From contig NZ_JALHMP010000007.1 of NCBI RefSeq assembly GCF_022843985.1, positions 62,001-126,000 of the forward strand: DNA of 64,000 nt, read 5' to 3'. Positions 41,782 to 51,532 of the stretch are shown piece by piece; position 1 is the stretch's first letter, and each line of letters opens with the position of its first letter. This stretch comes from Phreatobacter sp. GTDB taxonomy: Bacteria > Pseudomonadota > Alphaproteobacteria > Rhizobiales > Phreatobacteraceae. Under the pieces are notes generated by a model, which worked only from the letters and a program-made list of their open reading frames with translations, made no database searches and was not told the origin of the DNA. Both the position numbers and the translations under genes were made by a program.

Positions 41782-44019
41782 ATGAAGCAACTCACCCGAG
41801 GCGCAGTGGTCATGGTCTTGGCCACCCTGGTTCTGGTCGGTTTTCTTGCCGCTCTCGTGCCTCTGTCGAATTCCCTGATCGAGCAATGGGCTCGGCGCGA
41901 CCTGGAACTGAGATCAGAGCTGGTATTCAACTCGATCCGGGATCGGGTCGAGCGGGAGATCGCCGGGCAGACCCAGCAGCTCGTGCCCTTCTTCGAGCGA
42001 CTGACGGCCGATGAGCGGATCATGGCGCTCGGCCTCTGCGATGGGGGCGGCCGCATCACCGTCGCCACATCGAGGATGCCGAGTGGTCTCGATTGCCGCA
42101 TCCCCGCAGCCATCGAAGAGGCGCCGTTCCAGGCGCGTTTCATCCGCACCCGCGTCGCTGGCGAGCGCTTGCTGATCGGCGTCTTCCCCCTTGCCGTTGC
42201 CGGCCAGCCGGCCAGTCTGATCATCCTGCACGAACTTGGCTTCGTCGCCGACCGCATTGGCGAGGCGCGGTGGTATCTCGTCATCGTCGGTCTCGCCTTG
42301 CTGCTGCTGGTCGGTGCGGTCGCCTCCCTGATCGTCGGCCTGCTGCAGCGCCGCTACATGAGCGCGGTCCTCGCCAGCATCCAGGACCTGAAGGCGGGCA
42401 GGGCGTCCCGCCCGCGCGGCGTCATGGATCCCGGCGTCCAGGAGGAAAGCCGCGAGATCCGCGGCCTGCTGCGCGATTTCCGCGAGAAGATCCGCCAGGA
42501 GGACGGCACGCCGATTGAATGGTCTCCCGCGACGCTGCAGGATCTGCTGGAGAAGGAACTGCCCGACGCCGAGGTCTTCGTCGTCTCCAACCGAGAGCCC
42601 TATATCCATAACCGCGACGGTGACAGAATCGTGGTGCAGCGGCCAGCCAGCGGGCTCGTCTCGGCGCTGGAACCCGTCATGCGCGCCTGTGGCGGCATCT
42701 GGGTGGCGCACGGGTCGGGCTCCGCCGATCGCGATACCGTCGACGCCAGTGATCATGTCGCCGTGCCACCCGCCAAACCGGCCTATCGCCTCCGCCGTGT
42801 CTGGATCACGGAGGAGGAGCAGGAGGGCTATTACTACGGCCTGTCCAACGAAGGTCTGTGGCCGCTCTGCCACCTGGCCTATGTCCGCCCGATCTTCCGC
42901 GATGGCGACTGGCAGCAATATGTGGCGATCAACCAGCGATTCGCCGACGCGGTGGCGCGCGAGGCGACGCGGCCGGACCCGATCATCCTGGTCCAGGACT
43001 ACCATTTCGCCCTGCTGCCACGGATGATCCGCGAACTGCTGCCGAAAGCGACCATCCTGACCTTCTGGCATATCCCCTGGCCGAACGCCGAGGCTTTCGG
43101 CATCTGTCCATGGAAGGAGGAGATCATCGCGGGCCTGCTTGGCTCAACCGTGCTCGGTTTCCACACCCAAGCCTACTGCAACAATTTCTTCGAGACCGTC
43201 GACCGCTTCATGGAAAGTCGCATCGATCGCGAGCACCGTTCCGTGGTTTTCGGCGGCGAGGAGACCATGGTGCGGCCCTATCCGATCTCGATCGAATGGC
43301 CGCCAGCGGCCCTTCTGTCGCAGCAGCCGGTCGCCACCTGCCGTCAGGTGGTGCGCGAACGCTACGGTCTCGGCCCCGACATGAAGATTGGCGTCGGCAT
43401 CGAGCGTTTCGACTATACCAAGGGCATTCTCGACCGGCTCCAGGCCATCGACGAGCTGCTCATCCGCCGGCCCGAATGGAAGGGGCGCTTCACGTTCATC
43501 CAGATCGTCGCGCCGACCCGCTCGAAACTGACGAGCTATACGGCGCTGCAGAAGCACGCCTTGCGCATCACCGCAGAGGTGAACGCGCGCCACGGCAGCG
43601 AGGGCTACCAGCCGATCCACCTCGTCATCCGCCACCACGAGCCGGAAGAGGTCTATGAACTGTTCCGTGCGGCCGATCTCTGTGTGGTCTCCAGCCTGCA
43701 TGACGGGATGAACCTCGTGGCCAAGGAATTTGTCGCGGCGCGCGACGACGAGCTGGGCACGCTCGTCCTGTCCCGTTTCGCGGGGGCCTCGAGCGAACTG
43801 TCAGAGGCGTTGATCATCAATCCCTATGATGTGCAGGGCATGGCGGAGGCCATCGGCCGTGCCCTTGTCATGGGCGAGCCCGAGCAGCGCGAGCGCATGC
43901 GCCTGATGCGCAGCCATGTACGCGAGCGCAACGTTTATCGCTGGGCCGGCCAGATCCTCCTCGACGCGTCGCGTCTGCGTAAACGCCGGCGGGTGCAGGA
44001 ATTCCAGATCGGCGAGTAA
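41782..44019 (+). CDS. otsA: Membrane-anchored trehalose-6-phosphate synthase with N-terminal two-TM sensor-like module
   Basis: GT20 motifs [57 protein letters not shown]-term TM1 [22 protein letters not shown] and TM2 [25 protein letters not shown]. Confidence 0.92.
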   Translation: MKQLTRGAVVMVLATLVLVGFLAALVPLSNSLIEQWARRDLELRSELVFNSIRDRVEREIAGQTQQLVPFFERLTADERIMALGLCDGGGRITVATSRMPSGLDCRIPAAIEEAPFQARFIRTRVAGERLLIGVFPLAVAGQPASLIILHELGFVADRIGEARWYLVIVGLALLLLVGAVASLIVGLLQRRYMSAVLASIQDLKAGRASRPRGVMDPGVQEESREIRGLLRDFREKIRQEDGTPIEWSPATLQDLLEKELPDAEVFVVSNREPYIHNRDGDRIVVQRPASGLVSALEPVMRACGGIWVAHGSGSADRDTVDASDHVAVPPAKPAYRLRRVWITEEEQEGYYYGLSNEGLWPLCHLAYVRPIFRDGDWQQYVAINQRFADAVAREATRPDPIILVQDYHFALLPRMIRELLPKATILTFWHIPWPNAEAFGICPWKEEIIAGLLGSTVLGFHTQAYCNNFFETVDRFMESRIDREHRSVVFGGEETMVRPYPISIEWPPAALLSQQPVATCRQVVRERYGLGPDMKIGVGIERFDYTKGILDRLQAIDELLIRRPEWKGRFTFIQIVAPTRSKLTSYTALQKHALRITAEVNARHGSEGYQPIHLVIRHHEPEEVYELFRAADLCVVSSLHDGMNLVAKEFVAARDDELGTLVLSRFAGASSELSEALIINPYDVQGMAEAIGRALVMGEPEQRERMRLMRSHVRERNVYRWAGQILLDASRLRKRRRVQEFQIGE

Positions 44020-44077
44020 CCGGGGGGCGAAACCCGGGCGCCTCCGCCGCGTTGCCAGAAGGGCCGGGGAGGCGCGC

Positions 44078-45532
44078 GTGACGACAAAGGCGACTGCGGC
44101 GGGCGACGGTCCGATCATCGAAACAGACATCCCGGCGCGCCTCGATCGCCTGCCTTGGGGACGCTTCCACACGCTGGTCGTGGCGGCGCTTGGCATAACC
44201 TGGATCCTTGACGGTCTGGAGGTGACACTGGCCGGCACCGTGGCTGGAGCGTTGAAGGCCAGTTCCGTGCTGCAATTCTCCAATCTCGATGTCGGGCTCG
44301 CGGGCAGCGCCTATCTCGCCGGTGCAGTGCTGGGCGCGCTGCTTTTCGGCTGGCTGACGGATCGCCTCGGGCGCAAGAGGCTCTTCTTCATCACCCTTTC
44401 GGTTTATATCGTGGCCACCGCCGCGACCGCCTTCAGCTGGAACCTGTGGACCTTCATGCTGTGCCGTTTCGTCACCGGGGCCGGGATCGGCGGCGAATAC
44501 GCGGCCATCAACTCCACCATCCAGGAGCTGGTCCCGGCGCGGGTGCGAGGCTGGACCGATCTTGTCATCAACGGGTCCTTCTGGATCGGCGCCGCCCTCG
44601 GCGCGGTCGGGGCTATTGTGCTCCTCGACCCCCGCGTCCTGAACCCTGATCTCGGGTGGCGCGCCGCTTTCCTCATCGGAGCGCTTCTCGCGCTCGTCAT
44701 CTTTTTCATGCGGATGTGGCTGCCGGAGAGTCCGCGCTGGCTGATGACCCACGGCCGGACCGCAGAGGCCGAGGCCATCGTTGCCGGCATCGAGGGACGG
44801 CTGCGGGCCGCGGGTCACCTAATCCCCGACACGCCACTGCGGAAGGTCCGCCTGAAGGCACGGACCTCGACGCCCTTCGCCGAGGTCTTCCACACACTGT
44901 TCCGCCGCCACCGCCGCAGGTCCGCGGTCGGTTTCGTGCTGATGGCGGCGCAGGCCTTCTTCTACAACGCCATCTTCTTTACCTATGCCCTCGTCCTGAC
45001 CGACTTCTACGGCATCGCTGCCAACCAGGTCGGCTGGTATATCCTCCCCTTCGCGCTGGGCAACGTGCTCGGGCCGGTCATGCTCGGTCGTTTCTTCGAC
45101 ACCTGGGGGCGCCGCCCGATGATCGCCCTGACCTATACGATGTCCGGTGTGCTGCTGGCGGCGACAGGTTGGCTGTTCGCGCAAGGGCTCCTGACGGCCC
45201 AGATGCAGACCTTCGCCTGGATGATGATTTTCTTCTTCGCCTCGGCCGCCGCGAGTTCCGCCTACCTGACCGTCAGCGAGACCTTCCCGCTGGAGCTCAG
45301 GGCGCTGGCCATCGCCATCTTTTATGCGATCGGAACCGGGATCGGTGGCATTTTTGGTCCCTGGTTATTTGGTGCGCTGATCGAGACGGGGTCGCGGTGG
45401 TCGCTGTTCGGCGGCTACATGGTCGGGGCGGTGCTCATGGTGATCGCCGCTGGCGTGATGTGGCGCTATGGCACCGCAGCAGAGCGGCGGTCGCTGGAAG
45501 ACATCAGCCGCCCGCTCTCCCATGTCGACTGA
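44078..45532 (+). CDS. MFS transporter (metabolite:H+ symporter / sugar porter-like)
   Basis: ILDGLEVTLAGTVAGAL...GALLFGWLTDRLGRKRLFFITLSVY...RFVTGAGIGGEYAAINSTIQEL; GTG start. Confidence 0.9.
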   Translation: MTTKATAAGDGPIIETDIPARLDRLPWGRFHTLVVAALGITWILDGLEVTLAGTVAGALKASSVLQFSNLDVGLAGSAYLAGAVLGALLFGWLTDRLGRKRLFFITLSVYIVATAATAFSWNLWTFMLCRFVTGAGIGGEYAAINSTIQELVPARVRGWTDLVINGSFWIGAALGAVGAIVLLDPRVLNPDLGWRAAFLIGALLALVIFFMRMWLPESPRWLMTHGRTAEAEAIVAGIEGRLRAAGHLIPDTPLRKVRLKARTSTPFAEVFHTLFRRHRRRSAVGFVLMAAQAFFYNAIFFTYALVLTDFYGIAANQVGWYILPFALGNVLGPVMLGRFFDTWGRRPMIALTYTMSGVLLAATGWLFAQGLLTAQMQTFAWMMIFFFASAAASSAYLTVSETFPLELRALAIAIFYAIGTGIGGIFGPWLFGALIETGSRWSLFGGYMVGAVLMVIAAGVMWRYGTAAERRSLEDISRPLSHVD

Positions 45533-45651
45533 CGGCCTGCAATGGCTGCATGGCCGCTCCGCAATCGGCCGGCAGGTCTTTGCATCGGTATCGATGGTCG
45601 ATACAACCGTTCCGAATTACGCTTTCGGAAGCTATCGAGGGGTCCACTACC

Positions 45652-46467
45652 GTGTCGACGCAGCAGGGTTTCGAGCGCCGCTATCAGGCGCCAGAGCGCG
45701 AACCGATCATCGAGGTCGACGAGCGGCTGTTCCTCAAATCCGCGGCGCGATCCTTCTATGTGCTGGAGGCCTTTGCCCGCAGCCCGCGCCCGTTGTCGCT
45801 GGCGGAGGTCGCCAAGGCCGCCAAGATTTCGAAGAGCGCTGCCCAGCGTGTCGTCCAGACGTTGCTCGTCCTCGGCTATCTTGAGCGCTCGCCGACAGGG
45901 ACGGGTGTCGTTCCCGGCCGGCGTATCCTCGACCGGTCCTTCGACTACCTCCGGTCGAATCCCCTCATCGAACGGGCGACGCCGATCCTCACCGAGTTGC
46001 GCAAGACTTGCGGCGAGCGGGTGGACCTGAGCCTCTTCGACGACGTGACGATCCTCTATGCCATCCGCCTGCAGAGCAAGCGCGAGACCTTCTACGCCAC
46101 GCTGTCGGGCCGCCGCATGCCGACCTTCGCCACGGCCGGCGGCCGGGCAATGCTGGCCTTTCTCGACGATCGCCATGCCGACGACATCGTCAGGCGATCG
46201 AAACTTGCGCCGCTCACTCCGAAGACCCTCGTCGACCCGGTCCTGATCCGCCAGCGGATCGAGGAGGCCCGTCGGGACGGCTATGCCTCTGTGCTGGAGG
46301 AAAGCCTGATGGGCGAGATCGTCGTCGCGGCGGCGGTGGTCAAGGAGCGCAACATGCCCGTCGGCGCCATCCATATCGCTGGGTCGCTGGCCGACTGGTC
46401 CGCGGAGGATTTCCGCAAGCGTTTCGCCCCGCTTGCCATCGAGGCGGCCCGCGCCCTGTCAGGGTGA
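45652..46467 (+). CDS. IclR family transcriptional regulator
   Basis: SFYVLEAFARSPRPLSLAEVAKAAKISKSAAQRVVQTLLVLGYLERSPTGTG...; GTG start, trimmed from a 603-aa frame that overlaps the MFS gene. Confidence 0.92.
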   Translation: MSTQQGFERRYQAPEREPIIEVDERLFLKSAARSFYVLEAFARSPRPLSLAEVAKAAKISKSAAQRVVQTLLVLGYLERSPTGTGVVPGRRILDRSFDYLRSNPLIERATPILTELRKTCGERVDLSLFDDVTILYAIRLQSKRETFYATLSGRRMPTFATAGGRAMLAFLDDRHADDIVRRSKLAPLTPKTLVDPVLIRQRIEEARRDGYASVLEESLMGEIVVAAAVVKERNMPVGAIHIAGSLADWSAEDFRKRFAPLAIEAARALSG

Positions 46468-46588
46468 AACCACCCCGACGTGATCACCGTTCCGGATGGC
46501 TCGTCTTGCTGCGATGCAGCGGAGCCTCCCAGCCGGTCCAGTCCCTTTCCGCGGTTGCCAGAGCCGCCCGCCTCATCAGGAGATGACC

Positions 46589-47686
46589 ATGAGCCAGGAT
46601 CCCACTCCTCTGTTCCAACCTTTCACCCTCGGCGATCTGGTGCTGCCCAACCGCATCGTCATGGCGCCCCTGACGCGCAACCGCGCGGCCCCGGGAACCG
46701 ACGCGGCCAATGCCATGACCGCCACCTATTACCGGCAACGTGCCACGGCTGGCCTCATCATCTCCGAGGGGACCCAGGTCTCGCCGCAGGGCCAGGGCTA
46801 TCTGCAGACACCCGGCCTCTACAGCGAGGCGCAGATCGCCGGCTGGAAGACAGTCACCGACACGGTCCATGCCGCCGGCGGGCGGATGTTCGCCCAGATC
46901 TGGCATGTCGGCCGAATCTCGCACGAATCGCTGCTCAACGGCGGCGTGCCGGTGGCGCCATCGGCCATTCCCGCGAAATCCAAAACCTATATTGCCGGCG
47001 GCTTTGCCGACGTCACGCCTCCCCGCGCCCTGACGCTCGCCGAAATCCCCGGTGTCGTCGGCGAATATGCCGATGCTGCCCTCAATGCCCAGAAGGCCGG
47101 ATTCGACGGTATCGAGATTCACGGCGCCAATGGTTATCTCATCGACCAGTTCCTGAAGGACGGCGCCAACCAGCGCCAGGATGCCTATGGGGGTTCGGCG
47201 GAGAACCGGGTGCGGTTCGGCCTCGACGTGGTCGATGCGATTCTGAAAGTCTTTCCGAAGACCCGCCTCGGCATCCGGCTGTCGCCGGTCAGCCCGGCCA
47301 ACGACACTGTCACCTCCGATCCGGCCGAGGTCTTCGGCCTGTTCGTGGCGGAATTGTCGAAGCGCGGCATCGCCTTCATCCATGTCGTCGAGGGTGCCAC
47401 CGGTGGCCCGCGCGACAACGTGCCCTTTGACTGGGTGGCGCTGCGCAAGTCCTTCTCGGGTGCCTATATCGCCAATAACGGCTATACGCGCGACCTCGCC
47501 ATCGACGCCGTCCGCGACGGCAAGGCCGATCTCGTCGCCTTCGGCAAGGCCTTCATCGCCAATCCTGACCTGGTCGAGCGTCTGCGCCGCGACGCACCAC
47601 TGAACGAACTCGACCGGACGACGCTCTATGGCGGCGACACCAAGGGCTATACCGACTATCCCGCCCTGGCCGACGCAGCGGAGTGA
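46589..47686 (+). CDS. Alkene reductase, Old Yellow Enzyme family
   Basis: LFQPFTLGDLVLPNRIVMAPLTRNRA...GFDGIEIHGANGYLIDQFLKDGANQRQDAYGGSAENRVRF. Confidence 0.94.
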   Translation: MSQDPTPLFQPFTLGDLVLPNRIVMAPLTRNRAAPGTDAANAMTATYYRQRATAGLIISEGTQVSPQGQGYLQTPGLYSEAQIAGWKTVTDTVHAAGGRMFAQIWHVGRISHESLLNGGVPVAPSAIPAKSKTYIAGGFADVTPPRALTLAEIPGVVGEYADAALNAQKAGFDGIEIHGANGYLIDQFLKDGANQRQDAYGGSAENRVRFGLDVVDAILKVFPKTRLGIRLSPVSPANDTVTSDPAEVFGLFVAELSKRGIAFIHVVEGATGGPRDNVPFDWVALRKSFSGAYIANNGYTRDLAIDAVRDGKADLVAFGKAFIANPDLVERLRRDAPLNELDRTTLYGGDTKGYTDYPALADAAE

Positions 47687-48115
47687 CGGGGCACGATGGG
47701 GAGCCGTTACGCCGCTTCCCAATTCGGTCTGAGGCAAACGGCGATCGCGATGGGGTCATCGGCATTGGCGGGCCTCGCCCGGCTGCCCCCTTGCTGCGGG
47801 CTGCAGGCCGATCGCGCGGGCCGTGGCCGCGATCCGCAGGCCAGATGGACCACTCAACCGAAGCGCTAACCGTTTCCGCGCCTGCCGGAGCTGCAATGGC
47901 CCGGGTCTAAGGCTCTTGCCGACGGGGGGTGCCGGAGAGCCGTTCATCGGCGCGGTCGGGGGGGTGTTGCTGATGGCGCCACTGTGCCCGTGCCGGGCCG
48001 AATGGGGGACCCGGAAAGCCCGGCACCGACGGGACGCATTCTAAAGCCTTGACCTTCCCATGGTGGGAAGGATGACATTCGACAAGACGAATGCATCCGG
48101 AAGGGAACTGACCTC

Positions 48116-49270
48116 ATGCTCCGCAGCGGCAAATGGCTTGCCCTGGTTCTCCTGCTGGGATGTTCCATCGGCGCCGTCGTCTGGTCCCTGCGCTATCAGT
48201 CGCTGGGCTTGGCGGTTGCAGGGCTCGAGGAAGGGGTGCCGATCGAGGTTTTTGGACTTGGCACGGTCGAGGCGCAGGTGGTCGCCCGGGTCGGCTTCAA
48301 GCAAGCGGGAACGCTGGTGGAGCTGGCAGCCGACCATGGCGACGTGGTCCCGGCCGGACGGCTTCTGGCGCGCATTGACAGCCGGGAACAGGATGCTCGC
48401 GCCGCCAAGGCCCGTTCCGGTGTCGCCAATGCCGAAGCGGCAATCATGGTGACGGAAGCGGTGTCGAACCGTAGCAGCGTTGTCTACGCGCAGCGCCAGC
48501 AGACCAACCAGCGCCGGCAGGCTCTGCTGTCGCGCGGCACGATCTCCATCGAACAGGCGGAAGAGGCGCAACTCGCGGAGACCACGGCCCGGGCCGACAT
48601 GACCGTCGCCCAGGCCGAGGTGGTCGCGGCGCGGGCGCGTCTCGAGGATGCGCGGGCGCAGTCCGCTTTCGAGGAGGCCATTCTCAGTCAGCACGCCCTG
48701 CGGTCACCTTTCTCGGGCGTGGTGATCGCCCGAGCCAAGGAACTCGGGGCTGTGGCGGGGGCGGGAGAAACCATCTTCACGCTGGTCGATCCGGCGACTT
48801 ACTGGGTGCTTGCCTATTTTGACGAGGCCAGGACAGGCGCCATCGCTCTCGGGCAGCGGGCAACCATCCGACTGAGGTCGCGGCCTGGTCAGAGCTTTTC
48901 CGGCCGGGTCGTCCGAATGGGCCTGGAGGCCGATCGGGTGAATGAGGAACGGCGGGTCTATGTGACCTGCCAGGACTGTCCCGCCGATGGCTACGTGCTC
49001 GGCGAGCAGGCGGAGGTGACCATCCGGACCGGCTATCTGCCACGGACCGTGCTGGTTCCGGAAGCCATGATCGACGGCCTCCGCCAAAGCCAGGGAACGG
49101 TATGGGTAATCCGCGACGGGCGCCTCGCCCGCCGCACCCTGACCTTCGGCCAAAGGACACTGGACGGTCGCCACGAGGCGACGGGGGTGCTCCCCGGCGA
49201 GGCCATTGTCATCGAGCGCCATGCGCGCGCCTATGAGGGCCGGACCGCCACGGCGCGGACGGTGCCATGA
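48116..49270 (+). CDS. HlyD/DevB-type periplasmic adaptor of an ABC exporter
   Basis: Signal anchor; VARVGFKQAGTLVELAADHGDVVPAGRLLARIDSREQ; coiled-coil hairpin; coupled to permease. Confidence 0.9.
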   Translation: MLRSGKWLALVLLLGCSIGAVVWSLRYQSLGLAVAGLEEGVPIEVFGLGTVEAQVVARVGFKQAGTLVELAADHGDVVPAGRLLARIDSREQDARAAKARSGVANAEAAIMVTEAVSNRSSVVYAQRQQTNQRRQALLSRGTISIEQAEEAQLAETTARADMTVAQAEVVAARARLEDARAQSAFEEAILSQHALRSPFSGVVIARAKELGAVAGAGETIFTLVDPATYWVLAYFDEARTGAIALGQRATIRLRSRPGQSFSGRVVRMGLEADRVNEERRVYVTCQDCPADGYVLGEQAEVTIRTGYLPRTVLVPEAMIDGLRQSQGTVWVIRDGRLARRTLTFGQRTLDGRHEATGVLPGEAIVIERHARAYEGRTATARTVP

Positions 49271-50400
49271 ACCTCGCCCTGCGCGACATCCGGCACAATC
49301 TCGGACGCTTCCTGCTGACCTGCCTCGGGCTCAGCCTTCTCCTCGGCGTCGTCATGTCGATGATCGGCATCTATCGCGGGCTGGTCGCCGATGCGCTCGG
49401 CATTGCGCGCGCGCCGGCCGCCCAGATCTGGGTGGTGGAGGCCAAGAGCCGCGGCCCCTTCGCCGAAGCCTCCCGCATCCCGGGCGACACGCGCGAGGCG
49501 ATCGCCCGCATCGCCGGGGTCGCGGATTCCGGGTCCGTTACCTACCAGTCGGTCGAGGCCAGCTTCCGCGATCGCCCCTTGCGTCTCTATGTGATCGGTT
49601 TCGAGCCCGGGCGGCCGGGCGGGCCGCGCCTGCTGACCGAAGGCCGCCCCATCACGCAGGCTCGTTTCGAGATGATCGCCGATGCGCGCGGCGGCCTGTC
49701 CATCGGCGATGTGGTGACGATGGGACGCAGCCGCTTCCACGTGGTCGGAACCACGACCGGCCAGGTCGCCTCCGGCGGTGATCCCGTCGTCTATGTGACG
49801 CTCAAGGACTCGCAGCGCCTGCAGTTCGATCTCACCCCGTCCGCCCAGCGCCGGGAGCAGGCACGCGGCGCGTCCGGCGGCTCCTCCGACATCGTCAATG
49901 CCGTGGTGGCGACTCTCATACCCAATGCTTCGACCGGGCTCGTCGCCGACACGATCAGGCGCTGGAAGCACCTGAATGCCCTCAGCCAGGAGGAGCAGGA
50001 GACGATCCTGACCCGCTCCGTCGTGGAAATGGCGCGCCGCCAGATCGGGCTCTTCACATCCCTGCTGCTCGCCGTCTCGGCCGTCATCATCGCCCTGATC
50101 ATCTATACATTGACCATCGACAAGCTGCGCGAGATCGCCACGCTCAAGCTCATCGGGGCGCCGGACAGAGTCATTATCGGGCTCATTGTCCAGCAGGCCC
50201 TGGCCATGGGCGTGATCGGTTTCGGCTTCGGGCTCGCGCTGATCCTCACCATCAAGGACCGGTTTCCCCGCCGGGTGGTGATCGAGCCCTCCGACGTTGG
50301 CGTTCTGGCGCTGGTCATCCTCGCGGTCTGCATTCTGGCCAGCGGCCTCGGCGTCAGGCTCGCGCTCAAGGTCGATCCGGCCAAGGCGCTGGGAGGCTGA
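49267..50400 (+). CDS. FtsX/DevC-type ABC transporter permease
   Basis: MNLALRDIRHNLGRFLLTCLGLSLLLGVVMSMIGIYRG...TIDKLREIATLKLIGAPDRVIIGLIVQQAL; ATGA overlap. Confidence 0.92.
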   Translation: MNLALRDIRHNLGRFLLTCLGLSLLLGVVMSMIGIYRGLVADALGIARAPAAQIWVVEAKSRGPFAEASRIPGDTREAIARIAGVADSGSVTYQSVEASFRDRPLRLYVIGFEPGRPGGPRLLTEGRPITQARFEMIADARGGLSIGDVVTMGRSRFHVVGTTTGQVASGGDPVVYVTLKDSQRLQFDLTPSAQRREQARGASGGSSDIVNAVVATLIPNASTGLVADTIRRWKHLNALSQEEQETILTRSVVEMARRQIGLFTSLLLAVSAVIIALIIYTLTIDKLREIATLKLIGAPDRVIIGLIVQQALAMGVIGFGFGLALILTIKDRFPRRVVIEPSDVGVLALVILAVCILASGLGVRLALKVDPAKALGG

Positions 50401-50401
50401 C

Positions 50402-51085
50402 ATGCCAAAGCCGCTGGTGAGCGTCCGCAATGTCTCCAAGCATTTTGGCGAGGGCGAGGCCCGGGTTGACGCACTCGTCGACGTCTCCCTCGACGTCATG
50501 GCCGGCGAGGTCGTCGGCCTCAAGGGGCCGAGCGGTTCGGGGAAGACCACATTGCTCAACGTCATCGGCTGTATCCTGGAGCCTTCCGCCGGGCAGTTGG
50601 TGCTCAATGACGAGGTTGTCTTCGACAGGAAATGGCTGACGCGCGACCTTCGCCGCATGCGGCTTGAGCGCATCGGCTTCATTTTCCAGGCGCACAATCT
50701 CCTGCCTTTCCTGTCGGTGGTGGAGAATGTCGCTCTGGTGCTGCGGCTGGCCGGTCAGAGCGAGCAGGCGGCGACAGCGCGGGCCGACGAACTCCTCACC
50801 TATCTGGAGGTCTCCCACCGGCGCAAAGCCATGCCGGCCCAGCTCTCGGGCGGCGAGGCGCAGCGGGTGGCGATTGCCCGCGCCCTTGCCAACCAGCCAA
50901 GGGTCATTCTGGCCGATGAGCCCACCGCCGCCCTCGATTCCGAACGGGCCCGCATCGTCATGGACCTGCTCCGCCGCGTCGCCGTCGAGAATGAGGCATC
51001 CATCATCACCGTGACGCATGACGAAAAGATCTTCTCGCGCTTCGACAGGCTGGTATCGCTCAGGGACGGACGTATCGACGCTTAG
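50402..51085 (+). CDS. DevA/LolD-type ABC transporter ATPase
   Basis: [51 protein letters not shown]. Confidence 0.95.
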   Translation: MPKPLVSVRNVSKHFGEGEARVDALVDVSLDVMAGEVVGLKGPSGSGKTTLLNVIGCILEPSAGQLVLNDEVVFDRKWLTRDLRRMRLERIGFIFQAHNLLPFLSVVENVALVLRLAGQSEQAATARADELLTYLEVSHRRKAMPAQLSGGEAQRVAIARALANQPRVILADEPTAALDSERARIVMDLLRRVAVENEASIITVTHDEKIFSRFDRLVSLRDGRIDA

Positions 51086-51532
51086 AGCAGCCCGACCAGA
51101 GGCTTGAGTCCTTTCAAGGCTATCGTGCCAACCGCTGACGGTGGTGCATCCTCCATCGGATTCCGGGCCTGGTTCGAATCGATCGCGGTTCAGCAGCTTT
51201 GCCTCGCAAACGCGGTGATGGGCCCGACACCCGATGACTACCGCATGAGCCGAGCTATACGGGTGAACCCCGGATACCCCCGCTATCCGTGGTCGTCGTT
51301 TGCCCGAAATGCCTTGAACGATAGTGTCTGGGGCCATCCCCAGTCGTGCTTATCAGGACCTCGGTCTTGAATGTACGCTGATACGCGTCCTTCGAGAGGC
51401 GATCGTCCGACGCTAAGCCTTGCTCGTTTGTACAAAAACGAAAATCCTAAATAACAACGATATTGCAATTTATGTTTATGTTTTAAATTTGCACGCACTT
51501 TCGAGGAGGTTCACTTCACACGGATCACCTTG

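Noticed and set aside
44656-45651. N-terminal ~330 aa extension of the IclR ORF overlapping the MFS gene
   Set aside because: Out-of-frame translation of the MFS gene; IclR homology begins after GTG 45652
51171-51181. GGTTCGAATC, a tRNA T-loop-like string
   Set aside because: No cloverleaf or acceptor stem could be assembled around it
51104-51370. 88-aa ORF with YPWSSFARNAL, faintly like a REP-associated transposase C-terminus
   Set aside because: Only a few residues match and no upstream Y1-transposase motifs; too weak to call
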